A stretch of 64,000 nucleotides of DNA from Aphanomyces cochlioides (Eukaryota > Oomycota > Saprolegniomycetes > Saprolegniales > Verrucalvaceae): the NCBI GenBank assembly GCA_019828595.1, contig JAHQRK010000009.1, forward strand, positions 1,488,001 to 1,552,000, written 5' to 3'. Below are positions 31,780-43,961 of this stretch, piece after piece. A model generated the notes under the pieces. That model was not told the DNA's origin. It did not search any database and saw only the letters and a program-made list of their open reading frames with translations. Position numbers and translations under genes: made by a program. How positions within the stretch are numbered: the stretch's first letter is position 1; each line of letters begins with the position of its first letter.

Positions 31780-34724
31780 TTAGCCTGCAAGACTCCGCAC
31801 TGCGTTGTAGAGGAAACGCTCCCACTCCTGAACGACTTGGTGGCTCTCCCAAAGCATGCTTTGTTTTGCTTTGATCCTTTGAGCAATCTAGGGCAAGCGA
31901 GATATAGTCAAGCGACAGCAAAAGAGTACCTCGTCATGATAGAGTCGATCGGTGCCAAGGCGTACGACTTTGTCGATGTATTCTTTCTCGGATGTAGCGA
32001 TGCAGTCCAATATGTCCATGTGAACAAAGAAAGAGTATGCCATGCGACTTCGCAAGAACGGTGTCTTCATAGCCACGAGGGGAATACCAAGGCGAAGAGC
32101 ATCCTAGACATCGTTGATCTCTCCATCTATTCGTTGTGATAATACGCACAGCTGACGTTTTCGATCCTCCAAATGGAAATGGATGAAGCACGACGTCGGC
32201 AACGGAAAGCAGCTTCAAAAAGGGAGCGTTGCCAGCCACACGGGGGACAAAATGCACACGATCGTGCATTTCTCTTGGCATAGTCGCGGCCAACCTTGCT
32301 TGGAATTGCTGAGTCCACGATCTACAATAATGACGCAAGTCATGCACATTAACGAGTAGTTCACGAACAATCGTCGGGCTTGCAATAGCACTAGGTGTCC
32401 AGCTGGATCACGACGCAAAATCTCAATCAACACCGCATCGAAAGAGGGTAGCAGCTTGTAAACGCTCTGGGGACACATATACACCGTCCAAGAAGGGTCC
32501 AAGCCATAATCACTAGAGCGCTTTGAATCAACAAGAAAGGCAATCCACGATGTACCTGTGGTTGCCCAACGTAGCTGGAACCTCGATTTCATCATACCTA
32601 CATGCATAGACGAGAGTGATGTCCAGAACACTGGTACGCACCAAATACCCAAGCCAGACAGAAGCACGACTTGCTCCGAATAATGGCTCTCCACTGCGGG
32701 ATCTGGACTGGATTCCATGTTGTCGGCGGAAATGAAGTAGTCAATGTTGGGAATGCCTAGAAACGCGGTCAAATCGAATACAAACAACAGCGATAAGCCG
32801 TACCTGACATTGTCGGATTGCCCCAGAATGCCGCTTGGACATGGGCAAGCCTTGAAAATGCTGTGAAATAGTTGATCGGTTCACTCATGATGTCGGCAAA
32901 CACCAACACGTCCAGTTCAAGAGCTGCAATATCCTAAGCAGAGGGATAAACTAGCCATGGTTGTTGCCGACTTACTTGTTGGACATGGACGAGATGCATG
33001 GAAAGCACCTTGACTTGATCAGCGGCGGCAGCCATGAGCGGATCCACCGACTGTTGCGGGTCGGGGACGGCTAAGAGTACAATCTCAAAGACGTCTCGGT
33101 TCAGATGAGCCAAGATGCCGCGTAGGAGCAAGCCATGGGCGTGGTTGTACACGAAGAATTTGGACATGAAGCCAATTCGGAGGCGGCGTGGTGATTCATC
33201 AAAGTGTTTGAGAGATCCAACGCCATGCTTCGTGTGAGGTGCAACAAATGTTAGTAGAGGACACGATTGCATGTACAATCGGGCAAGTTTGGTCTAGTGT
33301 TGGCCTCATGCTTGCACTTCCATGGCTCTTACTTGAATCGCGACATCATTCATGCCTTGATAGACCAAATAGAACGGCGGGCGCACTTCGAAATCGACAG
33401 GATCGTCAATGGAGAGCGAATCATTAAGCAAGTCATCAATTCCAGCTTCCATGGCAACCCTAGTGGCTAAAAGATGCTCGTGCGACGTATAAACTTGTGG
33501 CAGCATGATAACGAGGTGGATCCTGCCCGTCAAGGTGGCAACATCGCAACAACATGCTAGTATTACCGGAGGATATCGGCCTTTGAAATGTCGTACGCCT
33601 TCGTGAGCATGGCCCGAGCTTTGTCGAGGTCTCCTACGAACACCAGTCAGTCTCATTTTCATTTCTTGTCATGCCTTCTTCCTCGTAATACGATGCCAAG
33701 TTGACGTAGCCTTGCGTGTTGGAAGGGTCCAGCTGGATGGACGTCTCCAGCAGCCTCACGGACTCCACTCGGCGATTCACATACTTCAATGCGGCGCCTA
33801 GATTGTTGAGCACAGGGACGTTCGAAGGCTGTTCCCGTAGGATTCGTTCGTAGATGGCAATGGCTTCAGTTAATCTTCCCAGTTGCTACAGGGCGATAAA
33901 GGCACCGACTTGAAGCGACGATTACTTGATAGAGCACGGCAAGGCCTTGCAGCGTTGGAACATCGGCCGCATTGATGGCTAAAGCTGTGTTGTATGCATT
34001 CATAGCACCTGCCAGATCCCCTGAGAGATGCAAGGCTTGTCCAAGTCCAGCAAAACCCTACAAAAGTATGAGTAAGATGGACTCCTGTCGTAGCGCAGAC
34101 GTGCCCGAGTATCATGGGGATCGATTTCAAGCATACGGGAGAACGCATGGATCGCTTGGGGAAGTTTAGACTCGTAGGCAAAGACGGAACCTACGGATCA
34201 TGACGCTTTTGGTTTGATATCGCCTTACCCAAGGAGTGCCATGCGTCAATGTCGTTCTGGTTGATCGCGACGAGTTGTTGCAAAATGTCCGCGGCATTAT
34301 CTTGCATGTTCAAGTCGATGTAGAGCCAAGAGAGGACACGAAGGCTAAATTCGGATGCGCGCGTTTTGTTGTGGCAAACCAGTGCATGGGGTAATCCAAG
34401 GTTTGGTTGGTGTAGTTTGCGCAAGGTCTCGGCCAGATTGCAATGCGTCATTGCGCTCGCTGCATCGTCTAGCGCGACCTCGATCCCTCGTTCAAAGTAC
34501 GTTTGTGCTTGATGAAAGTCGCCTTCGGAGTATGCACAAACACCGAGGAGATGCCACGCCTCGATGTTTGACGCGTTCTCGTGCAACGCGGCGACGTACA
34601 TGGCCTTGGCCTGGACGAGATCGCGCTGCTCCAGCTGGTACGAGATGCCTCTGGCTATGTAATCTCCCGCAAATGCCATGGCAAGCCACGATGTCATGGC
34701 CGAGATTTGCCGCTGCCACCTCAT
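31780..34724 (-). CDS. TPR / GT41-family glycosyltransferase (OGT/SPINDLY-like)
   Basis: Fourteen exons: 34724-34229, 34190-34105, 34057-33926, 33885-33675, 33633-33567, 33522-33333, 33293-32976, 32933-32804, 32756-32642, 32597-32556, 32512-32369, 32321-32150, 32103-31930, 31887-31780. They sum to 2385 nt (794 aa). The first 400 residues are TPR repeats (AWHLLGVCAYSEGDFHQAQTYFERG, GFAGLGQALHLSGDLAGAM). The rest is the GT41 catalytic region: RLRIGFMSKFF, LDVLVFADIM, QAAFWGNPTMSG, YKLLPSFDAV, HPFPFGGSKTSADALRLGIP, FLRSRMAYSFF. GT41 enzymes transfer GlcNAc or fucose from nucleotide sugars to Ser/Thr of nuclear and cytosolic proteins. Which sugar is used cannot be told. Introns 34104-34058 and 33674-33634 have GC donors. 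It shares a 211-bp divergent promoter with the gene at 34936. Confidence 0.88.
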
Positions 34725-34935
34725 CCAAATCGATCTTTTGATGTGAAAAATCCGGATATAGCAAGGGCAAGATGTGGGATATCCGGATAATGTCGATCCA
34801 AACGATCTGATTGGCTAGGAAAGAAAATGAAAAAAGATTTTTTTCATGTTTTGGTTTGGGTTGTCCCATGCATTACACACTGAGTGAGAGCAAAAAAAAA
34901 TTTGAAGGCGCCACACAACAGAAATAGCAACTTGG
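34725..34935. promoter_or_regulatory. Divergent promoter with two TCCGGATA motifs
   Basis: The only DNA between two divergent start codons (34724 minus, 34936 plus). TCCGGATA occurs at about 34751 and ATCCGGATAA at 34781-34790. Related motifs stand before the ATGs of the genes at 48303 and 54194. The motif is seen; its role as a promoter element is inference. Confidence 0.45.
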
Positions 34936-37307
34936 ATGAGCGGCAGCGGCAACTGGATCGACGAACAAGCGGCCGAATACGCCGATCTCGTGAATGATTC
35001 GAGCTTTAGCAGCGCCACTGGATATGTCGAAGATGACCCGACCGAGTACCAATTGATCTGGGAAGGTGGAGACTTGGGTGTCGCGCTTACGACGAATCCG
35101 AGCGGTGCTGGCGTCAGTGTGAGTCGCATTACGGGCAAAGGCTTCCCCCATGGTATTAAAAATGTCGTCCCTGGCGATGTCTTGCTGGCCGTGAATGAAC
35201 TCGACACTGTCAGCTTGACCCTCGAAGACGTGGTCAAATATTTGCAAGAATGCGATCTCCCAGCCACGTTGCGCTTGACACGACCTGAAAATGTGACGAA
35301 GAACGTACAAGCCAAAGCACGCCAATCGCTTCTTCAAACCCAACGCCCATCGGCTTATCAAACACCGCGCATGTCGGCTATGTCGTCTTACAAACCACAA
35401 CGACAGAGTTTTACGCCGCCAACAATGGCAAATCTCCCGACTGAATGCGTCACGAGTCCAACGAACGCTGGCAAACCCATGGAATCGCGCTTGTCGATTC
35501 AAGATCGCTCCTCAGCAATGAAGAAGAAAGGTATCGCATCGGCCTATGCGCCACGCGTCTCAACGTCGGCGGTTCCACCTCATATCCAACAACAGCCAGC
35601 TCCTGCTGCTGTGCAAGCACCAAAGCCTCAAGTGGTTGCTGCAGCTCCTCCAAAATCTGCAGCAGCACCACCGGTCATGCCTCCATCTATTCTCAAGAAG
35701 CCAACGAGCGTGCCAAAGTCAACACCTCCGCCACAACCACAACCAGTCGACAACAAATTGTCGATTGCGTCCAATTTGTCCATTGACAACCGTGCGTCGG
35801 CAGCCTCGAACGCATCGAACGCGACGGCAATTGCTGTCGAAGACGTGCCTCAAGTCGTGCAGCCTCCTGTTGCAAACCGCGAGTATCGTGGAGAATCGAC
35901 TGTGTCTGAAATGGCTATGATGGATTCGACGGAGGAGGACACGGCGATCTTGGACCAAGACGAAGATGGTGGCAATGGGTCCTTCATGGAACCAAAGATC
36001 ATGCTCGTGGAAGAAGAGGCCGAAGATTTCGCGAACGAAGAAAAGGAAAGCGATGACGATGACGACAATTACGCTCCTCTCGCCATGCCAAACGCTCCTG
36101 CACCACCTGTTACGGCCATCCCTACCAAGGACAACAACGCGCAGCCAGATGCGATTAAGCCATACATGCCAGGCATGGGCAGCCGCGACTCCACGCTGGG
36201 AAGCAGCCGTGGAACCAAGGTGCTTGCTGCTCCTGCCGAGCCAAGTCAGCCCATGAGCACTGTCCATGAAGCTGCAGCCAAAGGCGATCTCCGTGGTGTC
36301 CTTACGCACTTGCGTCTGGTAATTTTCATCGACGAGGAAGTTTTGATTGAAATGTGCTCTAGGACAAGAATGGCCCTGAATGCTTGCTTCGTCGTGAACC
36401 AAATCACGGCCAGACGCCATTCCATCTTGCCGTCAAGAGCGGCAATGTCCCATTGATCCAAATGATGCTCGACCAATTTGCCGCCGTGGCGTCGACGGAG
36501 GAATTGCTCAAGATTGAAGACGACAAGGGCAATACTGCGCTTCACTTTGCCGCGACCAAGACACCACACGTCGTGCATTTGTTGCTCGAAGCTGGTTCCC
36601 CAGTTACGTCGCGCAATTCCCGCGGCCTGACGCCACTCATCATTGCCGTCATGACCAACAAGAAGGACGACATTATCATTGTGAATATGCTGCTCAAGTT
36701 TGGAGCGAATCCCAATGACGTTCACGACGCGACGACGATCATCCACACCGCCATTAGCCTCAAGTACGACGCAAAGTCTCTTCGATGTTGCTCACTCTCT
36801 GCGTGTAGGTTGCTCAAAGTAGCTGGCGCTCTTGTCCGTGCAGGCGCCAAGTTGGACGTGGAAGACTCTGAAGGCAAGACTGTCTTTGAGAAACTCAACC
36901 GCGCTTCGATCAAGTACTTGGTCTCGCATATTTATTACCCGCCGACCTTTATCAACGAGAAAGAGCGGTCTGAATGCATGATGTGCCAAAAGAAGTTCAC
37001 CTTTGGCCGTCGCAAGTTCAACTGCTCGCACTGTGGTCGTCTGTGCTGCGCCGACGACGCTTCCGTCTTTATCCCATTTGTGCAATTCCCCCAGGGATTC
37101 CCAGGCCGTATCCACAAGGGCCATGGCGTCTTGGACGAGAAACGCTGCTGCAAGACGTGCTACAACGTCCTCAAGGAACGCGCCGCAGCCGCCGCGCCGC
37201 CCAAGCCCGAGAAGGGCTTCGTTGCTCGCGTCATTGGTGTCGAATGGGACGAAGTGAACCCGGACAAGTTGCAACAAATCCAATCTGCAGGACGACGAAG
37301 AGGCTAG
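34936..37307 (+). CDS. PDZ - ankyrin - FYVE protein
   Basis: Exons 34936-36318, 36363-36775 and 36809-37307 give 764 residues; the introns are 44 nt and 33 nt (the latter very short but it removes an insertion inside an ankyrin repeat and keeps frame). Domains: PDZ-like at about 38-125 (GGDLGVALTT, IKNVVPGDVLLAVNE), a long Pro/Gln/Ala-rich disordered middle with an acidic patch, ankyrin repeats at about 445-620 (NGPECLLRREPNHGQTPFHLA, KGNTALHFAATKTPHVVHLLLEAG), and a FYVE-type finger at about 650-725 (CMMCQKKF, RRKFNCSHCGRLCC, RCCKTC). The FYVE lacks the strict RHHCRxCG core (RRKFNCSHCG), so lipid binding is uncertain. A scaffold on endosomal membranes is a reasonable inference. The gene is transcribed away from the GT41 gene. 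Confidence 0.85.
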
Positions 37308-37406
37308 AGCAGACAGCAAACGAGGCAATCGTCGCGTGACATTGGCATCACCAAGGCGAGAGAAAGAGAGTATAAGTTTCATAACAAATTAAAATATTTT
37401 CTACAA

Positions 37407-39273
37407 CTAACAGGCATTGCCGGTGGACGCGACGATCGAGCCCTCGGAGCAGCAGCCAGGCCCGCCAGCAATTGGGAAGCACGACGTCGCTGGAAAGATC
37501 GACATGAGGTTCGTCACGATGCCCCACAGGAGCGCAATGAAGCCAACGATAAATGTCGCCGACGCCAGTTTGGAATTCGTGTCGCCCTTCAGCTTGAGTT
37601 CTTGCGCCTCTTTCTTTTGGCGAGGCAACAACAAAAGCGTCACGTTGCTGAACAATCGCGCACAGTAGCAGATCATGAGGCAATAAGCGACTTGCCACCG
37701 CACTTCGTGTGTATCCTTTGCAATGTCTTCTTTGTACGCGAGAAAACTTGCATCGATTTGCTTGAAAATGGACGTCGAAATGGGCCCTAGATCAAGTTTA
37801 AGAACCAACTTCGAGGAGAGTCACGAGAGTTCATACCAGCAATTAGGTTCATGGTGGAAATTAGGGCATACGTGGATGCTTCAAAGCGCTCGTCGGCGAT
37901 TTCCACCGTCGCAAACGTCACGACGACATTGCGGATGGCCACAGGGACTTGATAGGTGAGAGGAACGCCAACATAGAATTCCGGTGATCGCACAACGTCA
38001 AAGACCATCAAGAAATCGACCGTCCATTGAATTGCCACGGTGATGATCGTCGTGATGAAGATGACAAGACGCCAGTCCGAGTGCAAGAAGTGATTCCGCG
38101 TCAAGTGCATCGCCAGAGCAAAGAGAAAGACAGCAAAGATGTTGTTGAACACGCCTACAAACCAGAATAGTTGAGAACACATTGTCAGCAAGATGAGAAT
38201 ACCATCAACAATGGGGGGAACACGAGCCCACGTTCGCTTGATCACGTCAGAGGGTGCCGCCACTGCATCGAAGAAGAAAGCATTGAGAAAGTTGAAAGCC
38301 ATGAGCTGCCACACGGCACGCTTCCTGGCGGCGTTCCATAAATCGGTGAAGATTTCACGAAAGGTCAGCTCGTCCGACATCTCTTCGCCGTCAGACATCA
38401 TGATGGGAGGGTCAGGAATAAACGTAGACGTGCATAGCCCCACGACAGGAGCAAGCATGGCAACGATCATCACTTGATTGAAATTCAGTGACCAGTTGAA
38501 AGTGCCGCCATAGTCGTAGCCATTGAAGCAGACAGCAATAATCGCAGCAGCGACCCCACCACTGACAAACTTGGCCAGCGTGATCACAGTTTGAGTCGTG
38601 CCACGAATATGTTCAGGTTCGCGCTGGGCAAACTCAATCATGACGGCATCGCCGGTCGAATCGGCCATACAAAAGCCAGCAGTCGCACCCATCATGAGAA
38701 TAATGTAGACCCATCCCTCGTTGGGTGCATCAGGATTGATGACCTACAACACGATCATGATAAGAGAACTGTACGAGCGTGAGAACCAAGTACCGTGCGG
38801 CTGGATTGATCATCGCGAAATGTTCTGAGATCACCATGTCTCCAATAGCTCTTGCCTTGGGGGACCATCGCACAGCTGATGAGAAAGCAGAGGCATACCG
38901 CCCATCCAATAATCAAGTAGGGAATGCGTCGTCGTCCCATGATAGGCAAGCAGTCGGACAATATCGCGAAGAAAGTCTTGAGGATATACGGCAACGTGAT
39001 GAGCACAATCGCCGCTTGTGTTTGGTAGCCGTCCATGTACAAGTAATTCGTCATGAACGGATAAATCGTCGCAGGCAGGATAGCTTCGACCCACCCCGTG
39101 CAAATATAGTTGAACAAAAGGCCAATGTTTTGACGCGAGTAGAGATTTCGCACGCCGCCCGGTCGGAGTGGAGCTCCATTGACGCCGTCATGGTAACCGT
39201 TCTCTTCATTTGGATCGAGTTCTTGAGACGCCCACGAGTTGAATGACGCTCGAACCGAATTCGCGTTCTGCAT
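37407..39273 (-). CDS. Folate/biopterin transporter (BT1 family)
   Basis: Three exons (39273-38794, 38743-37837, 37786-37407) give 588 residues from ATG 39273. Introns are 50 nt each. About twelve membrane helices are predicted by hydrophobicity. BT1 family marks: IGLLFNYICTGWVEAILPATIYPF near the start, LPYILKTFFAILSDCLPIMGRRR, MVPQGKSYWR, then INPDAPNEG and FCMADSTGDAVMIEFAQREPEHIRGTTQ. Members of this major-facilitator branch carry folates, biopterin or S-adenosylmethionine across membranes in protists and plants. The family is expanded in oomycetes. Substrate not inferable. The gene converges with the PDZ-FYVE gene, 99 bp between stops. Confidence 0.9.
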
Positions 39274-39977
39274 CTTTCCCGCTATCTTTCCTCGTCAATT
39301 CCACGGCGCTTTTGCTCGCTCGTCCTCGTTGTTCTTCTCGCCGCCGGCAAGCAGTGTGGTCTCGGAACAAAACTCTCCACTTGTGCCACTGTCGGAAAGA
39401 TGTGGAATGAAACTCAATCTCAATTCTCAATACAAATATATTGAGATTTTTAAAAATTCGCCAAATCCAGCCCATGCTCTGCGTTGAAAAGCGCCCGACG
39501 GCGCCACACCGACGCGGATCTATTGTTCCTCGTCATGGGCTTGCAATTCCCATCAAGCACAAAGGCAGAGCGCGTGGATTCTGTCCGCGGCGGCGCGGCC
39601 ACGTTGATATCCTTGCGCCATGTTCACGATTGTAAAATAGGAACAGTCCTGTTTTCCCAGGAGAAAAGACTCTAAATTAGGATTCTTGGGAAAGAAGTTG
39701 GGATAGAAAGGGAGATTTGCCCAAGGAGATATTCTTTGAGGAGCGCATAGGCATGAGAATATCAGGAACTGCGCAATCAGCGCGGCTTTCTATGAAGGTT
39801 CCATGGAAAGAGAGAGGTCTCAAGATGCACAAGATCGGACCGACGGCATGGACGAACTGCGACTTGGAGGGCGGCCATTGCTTCTTGCCGGGTTGTGCAT
39901 ATGGAGGTCCACCAACTGTCCGCAGCTGAACCCATTGCACACCGTGAAACCGTCGCGGGCGGTTTCGTCTGAGCGTC
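39274..39977. other. Intergenic region between divergent genes
   Basis: Lies between the starts of the BT1 gene (minus) and the repeat-motif gene (plus). Overlapping short frames exist, none with a recognisable motif. Promoters of both genes are expected here. Confidence 0.4.
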
Positions 39978-41788
39978 ATGACGAACAGCGCCAATGCCGC
40001 CCGCGGGCGTCGCCAAGTCGTTCAATTGACACAGGAAGAATGGCTCAAGTCACTGCAGCAGCAAGTCGTCGAGCAGCAGGTACATCATGCGATTCCAAGC
40101 TCTACTTGGAGCTCATTTGTTGAGGATATAGAAATCGAAGCCTGGGAGGACAGATCATCAACTTGGACAGAAAGATGACGAAGAAGCAAGGAACAGAGCA
40201 CCCGTGGCGCCCGTGGTTCAAGTGGCAGGAGGGAGACGCCGCATTGTGCAGCAAATGACGCACGAAGAGTATGCAAAGTCCCTCCAAGAACAAATTCGTC
40301 TCAAGGAGGTGTGCACCCAACCTTGTTCATGAAGATCTGAAAAATGTGGATTAGCAGCGAGGCAAAGAAGACCAAATAAGACAAGAACCAGATAATATTC
40401 CACTCGCATCGCGCAAGGAACCAACGCAGACGGAAGGATTACCACCAGTCAAAGGCGGGCGGCGGCGTGTGCGGCAATTAAGTCGCGAGGAGTGGATGGC
40501 ATCGATTCAACATCAAATGCAACAAAACGAGGCAAGATCAGCGACAAACAGCACGGAACAGACGACGCAGAATGAGTCAACCAACTGTTTGAACTCCCCT
40601 CGGCCAAACGCGGAAGAAACCGATCGGATCGTGCGGCTGCAAGAGGCCAAGAGTTCAGAGGAGCAGCCATCGCATCTATCCATAGAGCCAGATCCACCCA
40701 CCCACAAGGAGTCAGAAGAACCTCATGACGAGCCCGACGAGCATCCTACTCGAGAGGACGACAATGACGCCAGTAAGACTGACAAGGATGTGGACGAAAA
40801 GCTCTTGAAAGCCCCCAAGGGGAAGAAGAACGCCAGCAAGGAGGAGGCCAAGAAGGAAAGCAAAGGGAAGACCAAGGAGAGGAGCAAGATAGAGGTCAAA
40901 TGGGGAAGCAAGGGGGAAGACAAGGGAGGGATCAAGAAACAAGAGTCGAAATGCAAGGCCAAGCCGGCCAAAAGTGCACCCAAGCCGACTGCAAGGAGGA
41001 AAAGTGGCGCTGGAAACCAGCGTAGTCCTATAAAACCTCCGCCGTCGAATCAAGTTGGCTCTCCAAGACAAAGCGAGCAGGAGGCGTCCAAGTTGGAGCA
41101 TGTTGTTCAAGCGTACGAAGGTATCCAGCGGCAGAACGAAGAGTTGAAACGCCAGTTAGTTGAGCAAGGTCAAGTCCTCCAATTCATCCGAGAGAGTATC
41201 AGCGCTCCGCCACGAGAAACTGTGACGCCCGCTGCTCCTGAACCTCCAAAAGTGGTAGCTCTAGCTCCAAAGCAGCAGGATAAGTTGCCTCAGAAGAGCA
41301 AGTTGATTCCGCCTGGCAAAATAGCCACAAGTATTGTGAAGCGAAGACAAGTTCACGTTAAGCTACCAGCAGTAGAGCCAATGAAGCCCATGGAGACTTG
41401 GATGAACAACCAAGATCCTGACGAAATCGAGCATTGCACTCGAGAGTTGGAGGCGCCAAGTCCTGCGAAACATTCGCCCAAAGTCACGAAAGACGATCAT
41501 AGTCCAGGACCTAGTTCAGTGAACAAGTTGGACGCCAAATGTGCACAAGCAAGTCCAAGTCGAAGGAGACCAAGCAAACCACTGAAACAACGACAAAGAC
41601 ATGATTCAAGCGCAGCAAGATCATCTAGCGACTTGAGCGACATGGAGCCAGAACTATCGTGCTCGACGGTGCTATTGCCAGCGCTCAATGTGCCGTCCAA
41701 GTCTTCCAAAGGCTTTGAACCGGAGCTGGAGTCGGAATCCATCCACGTTTTACGGGAATCGAGCGTCATGCTTCCAATAAGGATATAA
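39978..41788 (+). CDS. Lys/Glu-rich coiled protein with three copies of a GRR...EEW motif
   Basis: Exons 39978-40079, 40132-40308 and 40355-41788 give 570 residues; all joins are phase 0. A motif of about 25 residues occurs three times: RGRRQVVQLTQEEWLKSLQQQ (about 9-29), GGRRRIVQQMTHEEYAKSLQEQ (about 67-88) and GGRRRVRQLSREEWMASIQHQ (about 127-147). Two copies end exactly at, and one lies after, an exon boundary. The middle is a highly charged Lys/Glu/Asp region, followed by a short coiled coil (about 305-340, YEGIQRQNEELKRQLVEQGQ) and a Ser/Pro-rich tail. I do not recognise the family. The repeated motif looks like a short helical peptide, possibly a binding site used three times (inference). 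Confidence 0.68.
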
Positions 41789-41792
41789 GACT

Positions 41793-42254
41793 TCAATTGC
41801 GGCAACGTGCTTCTTCCATCGCTTTGAGTTTTCGCTCCTTCTTTTGTTTGAATGTCTCGTTCGGTCTCTTCCTCACTCGTGTCCTCTTCTTGGCTGGCTT
41901 GATCGCTTCAGTGTCGCTTCCACCAGCATCCTTTGACAAGGCGCATTTGATAGTTTGCCCTACAAGAGTTGGATTCTCCATCGCCTGCACCGCTTGTATC
42001 GCTCGCTGGGCTGCTTCTGCTTTGGCATACGTCACGAATGCAAACCCTGGTGGTTTTCTTGCGATCCAAATATGCCGGATCACGCCAAACGGACGGAAAA
42101 AGGCCTGGAGATCCGTCTCATTGGCTTGTGGCGTCAAATGACCCACATATACGCGGCATTCCTGGTCAACGTCTTCAGCTACGGCCTCTTCTGCTGGCGG
42201 CAACTCTGTCGCCTCAGTGCATCCTGTTGATTTTGGCATCAAATGTCCCTCCAT
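41793..42254 (-). CDS. RRM-domain RNA-binding protein
   Basis: ATG 42254 gives 153 residues. One RRM at about 32-108: RNP2 VYVGHL, RNP1 PGFAFVTY, and the spacing of beta strands and helices is standard. A basic tail (KKRTRVRKRPNETFKQKKERKLK) resembles a nucleolar or nuclear localisation sequence. The layout is that of small RRM proteins such as SR-like or ribosome-biogenesis factors; no orthologue is claimed. Its stop codon is only 4 bp from the stop of the convergent gene at 39978-41788, so the 3' untranslated regions must overlap. Confidence 0.85.
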   Translation of the reverse strand: MEGHLMPKSTGCTEATELPPAEEAVAEDVDQECRVYVGHLTPQANETDLQAFFRPFGVIRHIWIARKPPGFAFVTYAKAEAAQRAIQAVQAMENPTLVGQTIKCALSKDAGGSDTEAIKPAKKRTRVRKRPNETFKQKKERKLKAMEEARCRN

Positions 42255-42355
42255 CAATTTCTGTCAAAGGCCAGTTGACACAGTTTACATTAATCAAGAT
42301 ATTGTGATTTCCGTCCAAATTTGCCAATTTCAGGCGATTTTTCCAATCGTCTGGC

Positions 42356-43832
42356 AGCACTACTTTACTTTAACCCCGGTTGCTGTTTTAAACACAATAA
42401 CTCAGCACAGAGTGAATAATACATCCGGATACTCCAAAGTGGAGTTTGACCACCCATTTCTGCCAAAAACACACACAACCACAAAATTTTAATATTGAAA
42501 TTTGTATACCAGTTTACTTCATTCCCCGTGAAAGTGGGCCAGTATCGGAGTCATTTGGCATTTCACTTCTATCTTCCAAGTTTTCAACCAGCAGCGTCAT
42601 GTATGAGTTGGCAGATCTATCCGATTACACGTTCAAGGCGGTGATGAATGCCACAAGTACTGAACGCACAACCATTGAATGGTGTATGAAGGTATGATAT
42701 CTACTGTATTTCGTCTATTCTAATGCAACGTATAGGTTGGCTTAATACGTAATAGAATGATATGTTGTGTCTGCTTGGGTGACATGAAGTTGTCCGCTGA
42801 CCTGTTGCGCTGGCGTTGTCGTCGGAACGGCTGTGATTCAGAGCGGAGTGTGAGGCAAAATACTCCTTTTCTTGGCTCAAATCTGCCCATGTCATCGATT
42901 ATCCGACTTCTATTCTACTGGGCTACTATGAAGCCATCACGACAGGCGATAGAAGATCTTGCTTTGTCGTCGAAAACGGCGACCTCGTGGTTTAAGTTTT
43001 GCCGTTGAATCTGCTCGAAGGAAATGAGGGCATGCAATGTAAAGGTACCTCTTTGATTTGATACTTCAATATGTATTAATTTTGACAGTGTATTAGATTG
43101 GAGGAGTTGGTTCGGTGGTCGAGATTGACGAGACGTCTCTGAAGAAAAAATCCAAATATGGGCGAGGGACTCAGCACGACGACCGTTGGCTCTTTGGTGG
43201 TGTTGACAGAACGACCAACAAGTGGTTTGGCGTGCTGGTTTACAACGACAGAACAAAGCGGACTCTCATGCCCATCATCGAGAAACACATTGCCGAAGGT
43301 AACTATTTTGACCGTTTATAATTATCTGATAAACTATTAGGAACGACTATTGTGTCCGACAAATTTGCGTCGTACGTATCGGCCAACGAGCGCCATACTC
43401 TTGCCAACACGCCATCGTTTCGGCACATGAGGTATACCCACATGTGGGTCAACCATTCGAACAACTTTGTCAATCCAGACTATGGTGCCCACACCCAGCG
43501 AATCGAAGGGGTGTGGGAAGTGCGCATCAAACAATACCTCAAAGCAATGCGAGGATTGAGAGGTGAGCAGTTGCAATCTTACCTCGACATGTTCATGTGG
43601 CGCAATTGGTACTTTCCAGCAAATGCAACAGGTATCATGTATTCCAAGGGATTAGTCATAGCTATGTGTAAATATCCATAATACATTCGTCTTCTTGGTT
43701 CTGCTTCTGCGAGAGATCAAAATGACACTTTGGCATTCCTATGTATCCGGATAATTATCCGGATGTATTATTCACTCTGTACTGAGTTGTTGTGTTTAAA
43801 ACAGCAACTGGGGGCTAAAGTAAAGTTGTGCC
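42356..43832 (+). mobile_element. Merlin/IS1595-like DNA transposon, copy E1
   Basis: A 1477-bp element with imperfect terminal inverted repeats of about 75 bp (left GCACTACTTTACTTTA..., right ending ...AAAGTTGTGCC) that include TTTTAAACACAA and ACATCCGGAT. The inside encodes an ISXO2-like transposase. An almost identical copy (E2) lies inverted at 44568-46043. Merlin elements make 8-9 bp target-site duplications; here the two flanks of E1 do not match each other but match those of E2 (see findings). The right flank is GTTCCCTT at 43833-43840. Confidence 0.85.
42599..43681 (+). pseudogene. IS1595/ISXO2-like (Merlin) transposase with internal TGA, copy in E1
   Basis: Exons 42599-42691, 42736-43044, 43097-43298 and 43341-43681 total 945 nt, a multiple of three. 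The order is the Merlin one: a small N-terminal helix region, a zinc ribbon (CCVCLGDMKL...WRCRRNGC), then the DDE domain with VEIDET, YGRGTQ, WLFGGVDR, VSDKFASY, HMWVNHSNNFVNPD, HTQRIEGVWE and LDMFMWR. Catalytic Asp, Asp and Glu are all present. A single in-frame TGA at 43006-43008 (after WFKFCR) interrupts the reading, at a place where relatives usually have an acidic residue before Cys. The same TGA is in E2. Either both are dead copies of one mutated parent, or a small intron there was missed. Product would be about 314 residues. Confidence 0.72.
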
Positions 43833-43961
43833 GTTCCCTTTCCTTCAATGTGTTTTAATTTGAATTGAGCTTCCTAGCAGCTTACCTCGTGCTAGCTCGT
43901 CGCGGAAGCATTCGAGGAGAAGGTGGGTCTTCTCGTCAGTCCATGTCGCCTTGTCACTCAT
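43833..43961 (-). pseudogene. 5' part of a Myb/SANT-like domain gene, cut by E1
   Basis: ATG 43961 opens MSDKATWTDEKTHLLLECFR followed by DELAR, the first helix pattern of the Myb/SANT-like domain found in transposon-related and plant proteins. A donor (GTAAGC) follows at 43885, and an acceptor (TTGAAG) at about 43843 would begin a second exon that is interrupted after about 10 nt by the end of E1. The missing continuation lies at 46044-46109, beyond E2. The gene is therefore split. Confidence 0.6.
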
